A program made the translations under genes and the position numbers. Shown one piece after another: positions 1 through 8,434 of a stretch of 64,000 nt of DNA. The notes beneath the pieces were generated by a model that saw nothing but the letters and a program-made list of their open reading frames with translations, made no database searches and was not told the origin of the DNA. Positions within the stretch are counted from its first letter, which is position 1; each line of letters starts with the position of its first letter. Source of the stretch: Pseudomonas sp. PH1b (GTDB lineage: Bacteria > Pseudomonadota > Gammaproteobacteria > Pseudomonadales > Pseudomonadaceae). The stretch spans positions 62,001 to 126,000 of the forward strand of contig NZ_AYMU01000005.1 in the NCBI RefSeq assembly GCF_000633395.1. Reading direction: 5' to 3'.

Positions 1-747
1 GTGACCAGTGCCGAGCAGTGGGGTGCCAACTACCGGCAGAACCGCGGCGATCACTCGCGCCAGTGCTCCTTCGATGTGCGTGACGAGCGCAACACCGCCG
101 CCGGCCCGGCGTTCTACCAGAGCATTCGCTCCATGGCGCAGATCGCCGCGGAATCCTTCGGTACCCAGAATGAACTGCGCCTGGCCAAGTGGGAGGAAAA
201 GCCGCCGCAGTCGCCGTCGATCCTGGCCCTGTTCTACACCGAGGATCCGGGCCTGGAGGGCGCCCGCCTGAACCAGATCCAGTGGTACAAGGCAGTGCAG
301 CAATACCTGCCGGTGATCAACATGAAGCTGCCGCAGACCCCGGCGCAGGATGCGAGCTTCGTCTATGACAACAAGAAGCAGGTGATCTACCCCATCACCG
401 AGAAGAACAGCTGCGAGCGCTATGTGCAGAGCGCGGTGTGGGTCGAGCGCGACGACCCGGGCTTCGGCAAGAAGGTCATGACCCTGGAAGTGACTCCTAC
501 CGATTGCGGGCGCAACGTCAAGGACAACCAGACCAACAACTTCTTCAACGAACTGGCCAGCGACCACTACCTTGATGCCCAGTGGAAGAACAACCCGGAC
601 AACCGCGACAGCAGCGTCGGCAGCATGCGCCGGCAACTGGTCTGCCACTTCAACATTGCCCGCAACAAGCCCGAGTGGAACCTCGAGCCGTCGCGGCCCT
701 ACACCTCCAACGAAGACTCCATCGCCAAGGGCTGCAACAACACCTGA
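1..747 (+). CDS. Unknown protein, 5' end outside the window
   Basis: The frame is open from the first base (248 codons visible) and ends in TGA at 745-747. Position 1 happens to be GTG, but no upstream sequence is available, so this is treated as a partial gene. I do not recognise the family. The visible part is hydrophilic, has no membrane segment, and carries five spaced cysteines (in RQCSF, NSCERY, TDCGRN, LVCHF and KGCNN). Evenly spaced cysteines would suit an exported, disulfide-bonded protein, but the signal peptide, if any, is off the window. It runs towards the MHS transporter gene, with REP repeats between the two ends. Confidence 0.6.
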   Translation: MTSAEQWGANYRQNRGDHSRQCSFDVRDERNTAAGPAFYQSIRSMAQIAAESFGTQNELRLAKWEEKPPQSPSILALFYTEDPGLEGARLNQIQWYKAVQQYLPVINMKLPQTPAQDASFVYDNKKQVIYPITEKNSCERYVQSAVWVERDDPGFGKKVMTLEVTPTDCGRNVKDNQTNNFFNELASDHYLDAQWKNNPDNRDSSVGSMRRQLVCHFNIARNKPEWNLEPSRPYTSNEDSIAKGCNNT

Positions 748-757
748 CCCCGCCCCT

Positions 758-1004
758 GTAGGAGCTGGCTTGCCAGCGAACAGGCCCGCCAGCCTGGCGC
801 CGCCTATGGGTACGCCTTCGCCGGCAAGCCGGCTCCTACAAAACCGCGCTCGCCGGCAATCCCCTTGTAGGAGCTGGCTTGCCAGCGAACAGGCCCGCCA
901 GCCTGGCGCCGCCTGTGGGTACGCCTTCGCCGGCAAGCCGGCTCCTACAAAACCGCGCCCGCCGGTAATCCCCCTGTAGGAGCTGGCTTGCCAGCGAACC
1001 CCCG
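758..1004. repeat. REP doublet array A (about 2.5 units)
   Basis: Each unit has a left arm GTAGGAGCTGGCTTGCCAGC and a right arm GCCGGCAAGCCGGCTCCTAC, separated by a short spacer rich in gcccgccagcctggcgcc. Two full units start near 759 and 868, followed by a lone left arm near 977. Each arm can fold into a hairpin and the two arms pair with each other, the layout of Pseudomonas REP doublets (REPINs). The array sits between two convergent genes, where its hairpins may also protect or end transcripts. Confidence 0.9.
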
Positions 1005-2627
1005 TCAGACGTGGTCGATATCCACATCCCGCGTCTCATGCAGGCACAACAGGCCGACCACCAGGCTGACCCCGGTGATCAGCACCGGGTACCACAGCCC
1101 ATAGAAGATATCGCCGGTATACACCACCAGGGCGAACGACACCGTCGGCAGGAAGCCGCCAAACCAGCCGTTGCCGATGTGGTAGGGCAGGGACATCGAG
1201 GTGTAGCGGATGCGGGTCGGGAACAGTTCCACCATCAGCGCGGCCAGCGGGCCGTAGCACATGGCGGCAATCAGGATCAGGGCAACGATCAGCGCCACCA
1301 CCATGGCCTTGTTGACGTTCTGGCTGTCGGCCTGCTGCGGATAGCCGGCCAGGGTCACGGCGCCGCGCAGGGCCGCTTCATCGAAACCGTCGAGCTTCAC
1401 CTCACCGACATTCACTTGCACCGGGCTGCCGGCGGGGGCGGCGACGCTGCTGTAGGGCAGGCCCTGTTTCACCAGGAAGGTCTTGACCTTGTCGCAGGGG
1501 CTGTCGAAGCGCGCCTTGCCCACCGGGTCGAACTGGAAGGTACAGGTAGCTGGGTCGGCAATGACGCTGATGGGCGCCTGGCGGCTGGCCTGGTCGATGG
1601 CCGGGTTGGCGTAGTGGGCCAGGGCCTTGAAGATCGGGAAGTACAGCAGCGTGGCCAGCAGCAGGCCAAGCATCAGCACTGGTTTGCGCCCGATCTTGTC
1701 CGAGAGCCAGCCGAAGAAAATGAACATCGGCGCGCCAATCACCACCGCGATGATCAGCAGGCTGTTGGCCAGGGCCGGGTCCATCTTGAGGAACTGGGTG
1801 AGGAAGAACAGAACGTAGAACTGCGCGGCATAGAAGGTCACCGCCTGCCCGGCGTTGATGCTGAACAGGGCAATCAGCACCACCTTGAGGTTTTCCCATT
1901 TGCCGAAGGATTCGCTGATCGGTGCGGTGCTTGCCTTGCCTTCTTCCTTCATTTTTAGAAAGGCCGGCGACTCGTGCAGGCTCATGCGGATCCAGGTGGA
2001 AATGCCCAGCAGCACGATCGACAGCAGGAACGGCAGGCGCCAGCCCCAGACCTCGAACTGATCGCCGGTGAAGTAGCGGCAGGCCAGCACCACCAGCAGC
2101 GACAGCAGCAGGCCGAGGGTCGCGGTGGACTGGATCCAGCTGGTGTGGAAACCGCGCTTGCCCTGGGGCGCATGTTCGGCGACATAGGTCGCGGCGCCGC
2201 CGTACTCACCACCCAGGGCCAGGCCCTGGAGCATGCGCAGGGCCACCAGGATGATCGGCGCGGCGATGCCGATGCTGGCGTAATTGGGCAACAGGCCCAC
2301 GGCGAAAGTGGCCAGGCCCATGAGAATGATGGTGGCGAGGAAGGTGTACTTGCGCCCGATCATGTCTCCCAGGCGGCCGAACACCAGGGCGCCGAAGGGG
2401 CGCACCACAAAGCCTGCGGCAAAGGCCATCAAGGCGAAGATGAACGCGGTGGTGTCGTTGACCCCGGCGAAGAACTGCTTGCTGATCACCGCCGCCAGGG
2501 CGCCGTAGAGGAAGAAGTCGTACCACTCGAACACCGTGCCGAGGGACGAGGCGAAGATCACCTTCTGACTGCCCTTGGCGGCGGACTCGTCCAGGGGCGC
2601 ATTGAGAGGCTGAGCGTGTTCTGACAT
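1005..2627 (-). CDS. MFS transporter, metabolite:H+ symporter (MHS) family
   Basis: This is a 540-residue inner-membrane transporter of the major facilitator superfamily. The N-terminal FEWYDFFLYG segment and motif A (GRLGDMIGRK, residues 84-93) are typical of the MHS group, which takes up organic acids or betaine/proline-type solutes by proton symport. The second half carries the repeat motif A (DKIGRK, about 310-315). Between two late helices lies an unusual hydrophilic insert, about residues 338-439, with cysteines at 362 and 378; by topology it should face the periplasm. The ATG at 2627 follows a GGAAG ribosome site. The GMC dehydrogenase gene lies upstream on the same strand beyond a repeat array, so the two may act on one substrate; this is inference. 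Confidence 0.88.
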   Translation of the reverse strand: MSEHAQPLNAPLDESAAKGSQKVIFASSLGTVFEWYDFFLYGALAAVISKQFFAGVNDTTAFIFALMAFAAGFVVRPFGALVFGRLGDMIGRKYTFLATIILMGLATFAVGLLPNYASIGIAAPIILVALRMLQGLALGGEYGGAATYVAEHAPQGKRGFHTSWIQSTATLGLLLSLLVVLACRYFTGDQFEVWGWRLPFLLSIVLLGISTWIRMSLHESPAFLKMKEEGKASTAPISESFGKWENLKVVLIALFSINAGQAVTFYAAQFYVLFFLTQFLKMDPALANSLLIIAVVIGAPMFIFFGWLSDKIGRKPVLMLGLLLATLLYFPIFKALAHYANPAIDQASRQAPISVIADPATCTFQFDPVGKARFDSPCDKVKTFLVKQGLPYSSVAAPAGSPVQVNVGEVKLDGFDEAALRGAVTLAGYPQQADSQNVNKAMVVALIVALILIAAMCYGPLAALMVELFPTRIRYTSMSLPYHIGNGWFGGFLPTVSFALVVYTGDIFYGLWYPVLITGVSLVVGLLCLHETRDVDIDHV

Positions 2628-2733
2628 AGGGGGCTTCCTTACAGTGATTATTGTTGTTGTTCCACTGCCGGCGCCGTGACCGGTGCCGTTGTTGCAGATT
2701 CATCGCGCGCGCTGAATCTTGTTTTCCTCACCC

Positions 2734-3142
2734 GTAGGAGCTGGCTGGCCAGCGCAGAGGCCCTTGGGCCAGGTGCCGGCCTTGAGGACGCCTTCGCCGG
2801 CAAGCCGGCTCCTACATCAGGTGCATCTGTTGCTGTTGTCCCGTAGGAGCTGGCTTGCCAGCGAAGAGGCCCGTGAGCCAGGTACCGGCCTTGGGGACGC
2901 CTTCGCCGGCAAGCCGGCTCCTACATCAGGTGCATCTGTTGCTGTTGTCCCGTAGGAGCTGGCTTGCCAGCGAAGAGGCCCGTGAGCCAGTTGCCGGCCT
3001 TGGGGACGCCTTCGCCGGCAAGCCGGCTCCTACATCAGGTGCATCTGTTGCTGTTGTCCCGTAGGAGCTGGCTTGCCAGCGAAGAGGCCCGTGAGCCAGG
3101 CGCCGGCCTTGGGGATGCCTTCGCCGGCAAGCGGGCTCCTAC
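2734..3142. repeat. REP doublet array B, four tandem units of 109 bp
   Basis: Left arms begin at 2734, 2843, 2952 and 3061, an exact 109-bp period. Arms are as in array A; the linker between units contains tcaggtgcatctgttgctg. The first left arm has drifted (GGCTGGCCAGC) and the last right arm reads GCGGGC instead of GCCGGC. The array fills most of the 517-bp gap between the GMC gene's stop and the transporter's start. No other coding signal is visible in that gap. Confidence 0.9.
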
Positions 3143-3144
3143 GG

Positions 3145-4791
3145 TCATGCCGGGGTGGCGGGTTCTCTGGTCTGGACGCTGCTCCTGGGAACGTTGGCAA
3201 GAATCAGTTCGGCGGCTTTCTCGGCGATCATCAGGGTCGGCGAGCAAGTGTTGCCGGAGGTGATGCGCGGCATGATCGAGGCGTCGGCGATGCGCAGGCC
3301 CGGAATGCCATGCACCCGCAGTTGCGCATCGACCACCGCATCGGCGTCGGCGCCCATGCGGCAGGTGCCCACCGGGTGGAAGATGGTGGTGCCGATGCGT
3401 GCGGCAGCCTCGTGCAATTGTGCATCGCTTTGCAGTTCGGGCCCGGGCAGGTACTCACTGGGCTTGAACGGCCGCAGGGCCGGGGCGTCGACGATGCGCC
3501 GGGTCAGGCGGATGGCCTCGGCGGCCACCCTCAGGTCCTCTGGATGGCTCAGGTAGTTGGGCTGGATCAGCGGCGCATCACCCGGTTCCAGCGAGCGGAT
3601 TTGCACCCGGCCCCGGCTCTGCGGGCGCAGGTCGCAGACCGAGGCGGTAAAGGCCGGGAAGCTGTGCAGCGGCTCGCCGAAGCGCTCCAGGGACAGCGGC
3701 TGCACGTGGTATTCGAGGTTGGCCCGGGTCTGCTCCGGCCCCGAGCGAGCGAAGGCCCCCAACTGGCTGGGCGCCATCGACAGCGGGCCGCTGCGGTCAT
3801 ACAGGTAGCGCAGGCCCATGCCCATCTTGCCCCACAGGCTGCCGGCGATCTGGTTCAGCGTGCGGGCGTTTTCCAGCTTGTAGATCAGGCGCAGTTGCAG
3901 GTGATCCTGGAGGTTGCCGCCGACTCCGGGCAGGGCATGGCTGACACCAATGCCCAAGCGTTGCAGGAGTGGGGCAGGGCCGATACCGGAGCGCTGCAGG
4001 ATGCTCGGCGTGCCAATCGAGCCGGCGCAGAGAATGATCTCCCGGCGCGCCTTGAAGTTCTCCAGGCGCCCCTGGCAGTGAGCGCGGACTGCCACCGCGC
4101 GGCCGTCCTCGAGGATCAGCCGCTGCACCTCGATGCCGGTCAGCACCACCAGGTTGGGGCGCTGGGCAATCGGCTTGAGAAAGGCCTTGGCGGCGTTCCA
4201 GCGCACCCCGGCCTTCTGGTTGACCTGGAAGTAGCCGCAGCCCTCGTTGTCGCCACCGTTGAAGTCATCGGTGTTGGCGATGCCGCTCTGTTCGGCGGCC
4301 GTGCGGAAGGCATCGAGGATCGGCCACGATAGGCGCTGGCGCTCCACTCGCCATTCGCCCTGGGCGCCGTGCAGTGCGCTGCCCCCGGCAAAATGGTTCT
4401 CGCTCTTCTTGAACAGCGGCAGTACATCGTTCCAGCCCCAGCCCGGGTTGCCCTCGGCGGCCCAGCCATCGTAGTCGGCGGCCTGGCCGCGCATGTAGAT
4501 CATGCCGTTGATCGACGAGCAGCCCCCCAGTACCTTGCCCCGCGGGTAGCTCAGGCTGCGGCCTTGCAGGCCAGGCTCGGCCTCGGTCTTGAAGCACCAG
4601 TCGGTGCGCGGGTTGCCGATGCAGAACAGGTAGCCCACGGGAATGTGGATCCAGGGGTAGTTGTCGCGGCCGCCGGCTTCCAGCAACAGGACCCGGTGCT
4701 GGGGGTTGGCCGACAGGCGATTGGCCAGGAGGCAGCCGGCGGGGCCGGCGCCGACCACGATGTAGTCGTAGGCGTCAAAGGCAGGAAGCAT
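3145..4791 (-). CDS. GMC-family FAD-dependent oxidoreductase (choline/alcohol dehydrogenase-like)
   Basis: The 548-residue product has the full glucose-methanol-choline layout. An N-terminal Rossmann motif GAGPAG (14-19) binds FAD, signature 1 is GKVLGGCSSINGMIYMRG, signature 2 is GSIGTPSILQRSGIG, and the C-terminal catalytic region has FHPVGTCRMG followed by GNTCSPTLMIAEKAAE, holding the His and Asn that oxidise an alcohol to an aldehyde. No signal peptide is seen, so it should be cytoplasmic. It is closest in style to BetA/AlkJ-like alcohol dehydrogenases, but the substrate cannot be told from sequence. The ATG at 4791 follows GAGG. A LysR gene is divergent from it, suggesting local control. 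Confidence 0.92.
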   Translation of the reverse strand: MLPAFDAYDYIVVGAGPAGCLLANRLSANPQHRVLLLEAGGRDNYPWIHIPVGYLFCIGNPRTDWCFKTEAEPGLQGRSLSYPRGKVLGGCSSINGMIYMRGQAADYDGWAAEGNPGWGWNDVLPLFKKSENHFAGGSALHGAQGEWRVERQRLSWPILDAFRTAAEQSGIANTDDFNGGDNEGCGYFQVNQKAGVRWNAAKAFLKPIAQRPNLVVLTGIEVQRLILEDGRAVAVRAHCQGRLENFKARREIILCAGSIGTPSILQRSGIGPAPLLQRLGIGVSHALPGVGGNLQDHLQLRLIYKLENARTLNQIAGSLWGKMGMGLRYLYDRSGPLSMAPSQLGAFARSGPEQTRANLEYHVQPLSLERFGEPLHSFPAFTASVCDLRPQSRGRVQIRSLEPGDAPLIQPNYLSHPEDLRVAAEAIRLTRRIVDAPALRPFKPSEYLPGPELQSDAQLHEAAARIGTTIFHPVGTCRMGADADAVVDAQLRVHGIPGLRIADASIMPRITSGNTCSPTLMIAEKAAELILANVPRSSVQTREPATPA

Positions 4792-4922
4792 CCGTAACCT
4801 CGTTTTTCGTTCTTATTGGGAGCCATCCTAGTTGTTAGCTTTCGTTAAAAGAATGTTAGTTTTTACCCACCCGCTGTGCGTTTTCTAACAGTGACGACCT
4901 GCGACATCGACAAGGAATTTGT

Positions 4923-5825
4923 ATGTTCGACTGGAATGACCTGCGTTTTTTCCTCGAGCTGCAACGCAGCGGCCGCCTGCTCACCGCCGCGCGTCGGCTG
5001 AACACCACCCACGCCACGGTGGCCCGGCACATCGAGGCCGTGGAGAAGGCCCTGGGCACCGCGCTGTTCGTCCAGCATGCCCAGGGCTACGAGCTGACCC
5101 CGGCCGGCGAGGCGCTGCTCAAGCATGCCGAGGCCATGGAGAACGTCGCCTTGCTGGTGCAGGAGGAGATCACCCAGTCCAGCGCGCCCCTGGGCAAGAT
5201 CCGCGTCGGCGTCACCGAGGGCCTGGGGGTCAAGTTCCTCGCCAGCCGCATGTATGGTCTGTTCGAACGCTATCCGGGGCTTGAAGTGGAACTGGTGGCG
5301 GTGCCGCGCTTTGTCAGCATTCTCAACCGCGAGGCAGAGATCAGCATCCACCTGGAGCGTCCCAGCGCCGACATGCTGGTGACCCGCAAGCTCACCGACT
5401 ACTGCCTGGCGCTGTACGCCAGCCAGGCCTACCTGGACCGCGCGCCGCCCCTGCAGCACCGCGAAGACCTGGGCCGCCACGCCTGGATCGGCTACGTCGA
5501 CGACCTGCTGTTCAGCCAGGAGCTGATGTTCCTCAACAGCTTCTGTCGCAACCCCCAGGTGGTGTTCCACAGCACCAGCGTCATCGCCCAGCAGGAAGCG
5601 GCCCGCTCGGGCCTGGGGATTGCCGTGCTGCCGTGCTACATGGCCGCGGACGACCCGCAACTGGTGCCCTTGCTACCGGCCGAGCGCATCCAGCGTGCCT
5701 ACTGGATCAGCACCCGCCGCGAGCTGCACAAGTCCGTGCGGCTGCGGGTGGTCTGGGATTACCTGGTGCAGTTGTGCATTCAGGAGCAGGGGCTGTTGTT
5801 GGGGCCACAGAGTGGGCTGGAGTGA
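4923..5825 (+). CDS. LysR-family transcriptional regulator
   Basis: This 300-residue protein has an N-terminal winged helix (FFLELQRSGRLLTAARRLNTTHATVARHI, given in parts: residues about 8-36) and a C-terminal substrate-binding-like effector domain. AAGGA sits 8 bp before the ATG. It is transcribed away from the GMC gene across a 131-bp gap that is AT-rich for this genome (4820-4870), a normal place for a LysR operator. By analogy with the family it would activate the GMC gene, and perhaps the MHS transporter, when an inducer binds. Confidence 0.92.
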   Translation: MFDWNDLRFFLELQRSGRLLTAARRLNTTHATVARHIEAVEKALGTALFVQHAQGYELTPAGEALLKHAEAMENVALLVQEEITQSSAPLGKIRVGVTEGLGVKFLASRMYGLFERYPGLEVELVAVPRFVSILNREAEISIHLERPSADMLVTRKLTDYCLALYASQAYLDRAPPLQHREDLGRHAWIGYVDDLLFSQELMFLNSFCRNPQVVFHSTSVIAQQEAARSGLGIAVLPCYMAADDPQLVPLLPAERIQRAYWISTRRELHKSVRLRVVWDYLVQLCIQEQGLLLGPQSGLE

Positions 5826-6012
5826 GCGCACTGGTGAAGAGGCGGCAATCGCCGTAATCGTGGGCTGGCTAGCTGGCGCTGTAGCACCCGCGGCGCAAGG
5901 GCATAGAGAGGTGTGAGCCCACGGTTGCGGTTTGTTTTGAGTCGATGCGCCCGCTCGGCACGCAGATTACCTGGGCTCCAGGGTTACGCCCTTGGCAGTC
6001 AGTCACGACGGT

Positions 6013-7173
6013 TCAATAGGTCTCAATGAGTTTCACGCACCAACCCACTGCGCGGGTGAGTTTCTCCTGGGCATTACCTCCCAGATCTATCCATTCCAGG
6101 CCGGATTTGAGGTTGCCTAACGCCTGGCGGTTGAGGGTGCTGGTGCTGACCACGCGTGAGGCCCCGGCTTGCAGTCGGCTCAGGGCATCGAGCATCTGTG
6201 TGCGACTTTCGACGATGAGCTGTGCCTTGTCTGCGATGGACAAGGCGACCTGCCTGCATTGTTGATCATTTCTATGAATCTTGTTCCTGATCTCGCCGAT
6301 CTGCGACATCAGTTTGCCCGCTCTCTTTACCTGCAGGTCATCCTGGAACGCGGCAACCGAGCTATAGGACAGTTGGCTGAATACCCTTTGGAGCTGCGCC
6401 GTGCCGGGATAACGGTCAGCGTGAAAGGTTGCCAGAGTCGTGTGGTCATCGGCAGTGCCGGCATAACGTGAGTGGATTTTTTCCAACACGCTTTCAAGCG
6501 TCAGAATGTGCTCGTCAATTTCCTTGGTGGCTTTTTTCAGTGCTGGTAGGAGATGTTCCGGACCCGCTGTCTTGACGCTTTGAAAGGCGCTGTGAAAGTC
6601 TGGCAGCTGATTGGCGATGACACGCAGTTTCTCTAACAGTGAGATCAGTTGCTCTGCACTCCAATCCCTCCCCAAGGGCAATACCACCGACTCATCGAGC
6701 CCTTTCACTAGCACACAGAGGCATGGCTGATCCTCGGGGGATATCTCGAAGAGTTCCAAGAATTCGGGGACGAATCGGGCGGTGGCCTTTGACGTGTCCC
6801 TGGCAATCCTTTGTTGTACTTTTTCCCAGTTTTGGCCCAGGTCTTGGAAAGCCTGCTCGTCTCGAAGAGCTCTTATGTCATCACCGGGGTGTTGCGCAGA
6901 GGAGAGTACTTGACCTGGAAAGGCAGCAACCTCTCCTCCAGACCGGTCGATCGCCAACGTGGTGGTGGCCTTTGGGTCTAGCAGGATAAAGCCAACTTTG
7001 CTCCCCATTGCCCTATCGACGTCATCCAGATCAGCGATCAGCTTGGTGAGCTTTTTCTGATCGGCGTTGCGCGGGGCAAGCAACACGCAGAGCAACGGTT
7101 GCTGAGTTAGGGGCTCTTGCCGGGTGTGAAACCAATCGACAAGTTCTTGTGGCGATGCGGAACTGATGAGCAT
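6013..7173 (-). CDS. Unknown protein, low-GC orphan gene
   Basis: I do not recognise this 386-residue protein. The start is placed at the ATG at 7173 because TAGGGA lies 8 bp upstream; the frame stays open to 7260 but the extra residues look untranslated. The N-terminal third has alternating hydrophobic strands (LLCVLLAPR, KVGFILLD) suggesting an alpha/beta domain. The C-terminal part is helical and polar with heptad-like patches (KKATKEIDEHILTLESVLEKI), probably coiled coil. No membrane segment or signal peptide is seen. Counting 6421-6540 gives about 49% GC, against 70% or more in neighbours, with many codons ending in A or T, so recent transfer is likely. It stands alone, with no visible partner. 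Confidence 0.8.
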   Translation of the reverse strand: MLISSASPQELVDWFHTRQEPLTQQPLLCVLLAPRNADQKKLTKLIADLDDVDRAMGSKVGFILLDPKATTTLAIDRSGGEVAAFPGQVLSSAQHPGDDIRALRDEQAFQDLGQNWEKVQQRIARDTSKATARFVPEFLELFEISPEDQPCLCVLVKGLDESVVLPLGRDWSAEQLISLLEKLRVIANQLPDFHSAFQSVKTAGPEHLLPALKKATKEIDEHILTLESVLEKIHSRYAGTADDHTTLATFHADRYPGTAQLQRVFSQLSYSSVAAFQDDLQVKRAGKLMSQIGEIRNKIHRNDQQCRQVALSIADKAQLIVESRTQMLDALSRLQAGASRVVSTSTLNRQALGNLKSGLEWIDLGGNAQEKLTRAVGWCVKLIETY

Positions 7174-7385
7174 TGCAATATCCCTATCAACAAAGCAGAG
7201 GTTAGCCGTGCAGCACTGACAAAGTGCCGGGCGGTGCAAGAATAGTGCATATCGACGCACGATACTGCTCTACTGAAGTCCTGTTGCTGCTTCGGATATT
7301 GTCGTCATCCCGTCACGCATCCTCTGTCTTGCGCTTGCTGATCGCCGTATTGCCCAGGCGATGTGGATGAGTCCCGACTGGGCAT

Positions 7386-8321
7386 TCAGAGCATCGGCCC
7401 GCAATGGGCCGAGCTGCGGATTGGCGCTCCCGGCTTGATGTCGACAAAGCGCGAGCCATAGGACTGTGGATTCAGCGGTCCGCCGGCGCGGCCCATGCCC
7501 AGCCCGCCGGCGCTGCGGGTCTCGCCGTCCTGCAAGAGCGGGTCGAGGCAGGCGCGCCAGTCCACCAGGCGCAGGCTTATCGCCTGGCGCCGTTGCAGCT
7601 CACCCTCCAGCAGAGGGCTGGAGCGGTGCCACAGGTACTTGCTGAACAGCAGGGCATCGCCGGGCTCGAAGGCCTGTTCGATGCGCTGCTCCTCGAAGCA
7701 GTCGGTGAGCACCCCGGGAGTGGCGTAGGTCTGGTGCAGCAGGGCGCAGAACTCGTCGACCGATTCGCCCCGCGCCAGTTTCTGCGCCAGCAGCCGCGAG
7801 AACTGGAAATTCTCCTGGGCCGAGAACAGCGACAGCGGCACCCAGGCCATGCCACCGCCCTGGCCTTCGGGGTGGATCGGCTGCAACGGCAACCACAGGC
7901 TGAAGGCCGGGTCCTGGGGGCGGATGTAGCGAAAGTTCAGCGAGTCGTAGTGCCAGGCAAACCCCGTGCGGCCCACCCCCAGCTCGAAGCTCTGGGCCTC
8001 GCACATGATCAGCCGGCTGCCGCAGAGGAAGGTCAGCGCCTGGGCGAATGCCGGTTGCTGATAGAGGCGCTCAAGGATGCCGACCTGTCCCAGGCGGTGG
8101 GTCAGCCGAGTGAAACCGTCGCTGTGGGCCGGGGTGGCCGGGGGCGCGGCACGCAGCTGACTGTCGGCCAGCTCCCGCAGCTGGTGGATGGCGCTGGGGG
8201 TCAGCAACTGGCGCAGCTTGATGTAACCGCGCGTCTTGAAATGCTCCAGGTCGTCCTGGCCCAGGCGGAGCGGATTGACCAGGGCAGGGGCGCTTTCAGG
8301 CAGGGCCGAGGGCAGGTTCAC
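7386..8321 (-). CDS. Phytanoyl-CoA dioxygenase (PhyH)-family Fe(II)/2-oxoglutarate oxygenase
   Basis: The 311-residue product carries the facial triad expected of non-haem iron oxygenases: HxD at H124-Y-D126 within FAWHYDSLNF and the distal His at 232 in YLWHRSSP, with R251 in SLRLVD placed to bind 2-oxoglutarate. The family hydroxylates small molecules, CoA esters or amino acid derivatives; no substrate can be assigned here. It ends at 7386 and lies on the same strand as, and downstream of, the DHA2 pump gene, 113 bp away, so co-expression is possible. The ATG at 8321 is not preceded by a strong ribosome site. Confidence 0.8.
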   Translation of the reverse strand: MNLPSALPESAPALVNPLRLGQDDLEHFKTRGYIKLRQLLTPSAIHQLRELADSQLRAAPPATPAHSDGFTRLTHRLGQVGILERLYQQPAFAQALTFLCGSRLIMCEAQSFELGVGRTGFAWHYDSLNFRYIRPQDPAFSLWLPLQPIHPEGQGGGMAWVPLSLFSAQENFQFSRLLAQKLARGESVDEFCALLHQTYATPGVLTDCFEEQRIEQAFEPGDALLFSKYLWHRSSPLLEGELQRRQAISLRLVDWRACLDPLLQDGETRSAGGLGMGRAGGPLNPQSYGSRFVDIKPGAPIRSSAHCGPML

Positions 8322-8434
8322 GGGCGTATTCCATTACCGGAGAAGTGAGCCTTGAGTATGGGTGACAGCGGTGGGGGTGGCAGGCTGGATTCGACCTTGG
8401 ACTGTGTGTTTGCGACACCGTGAAAGCCGCGGCC

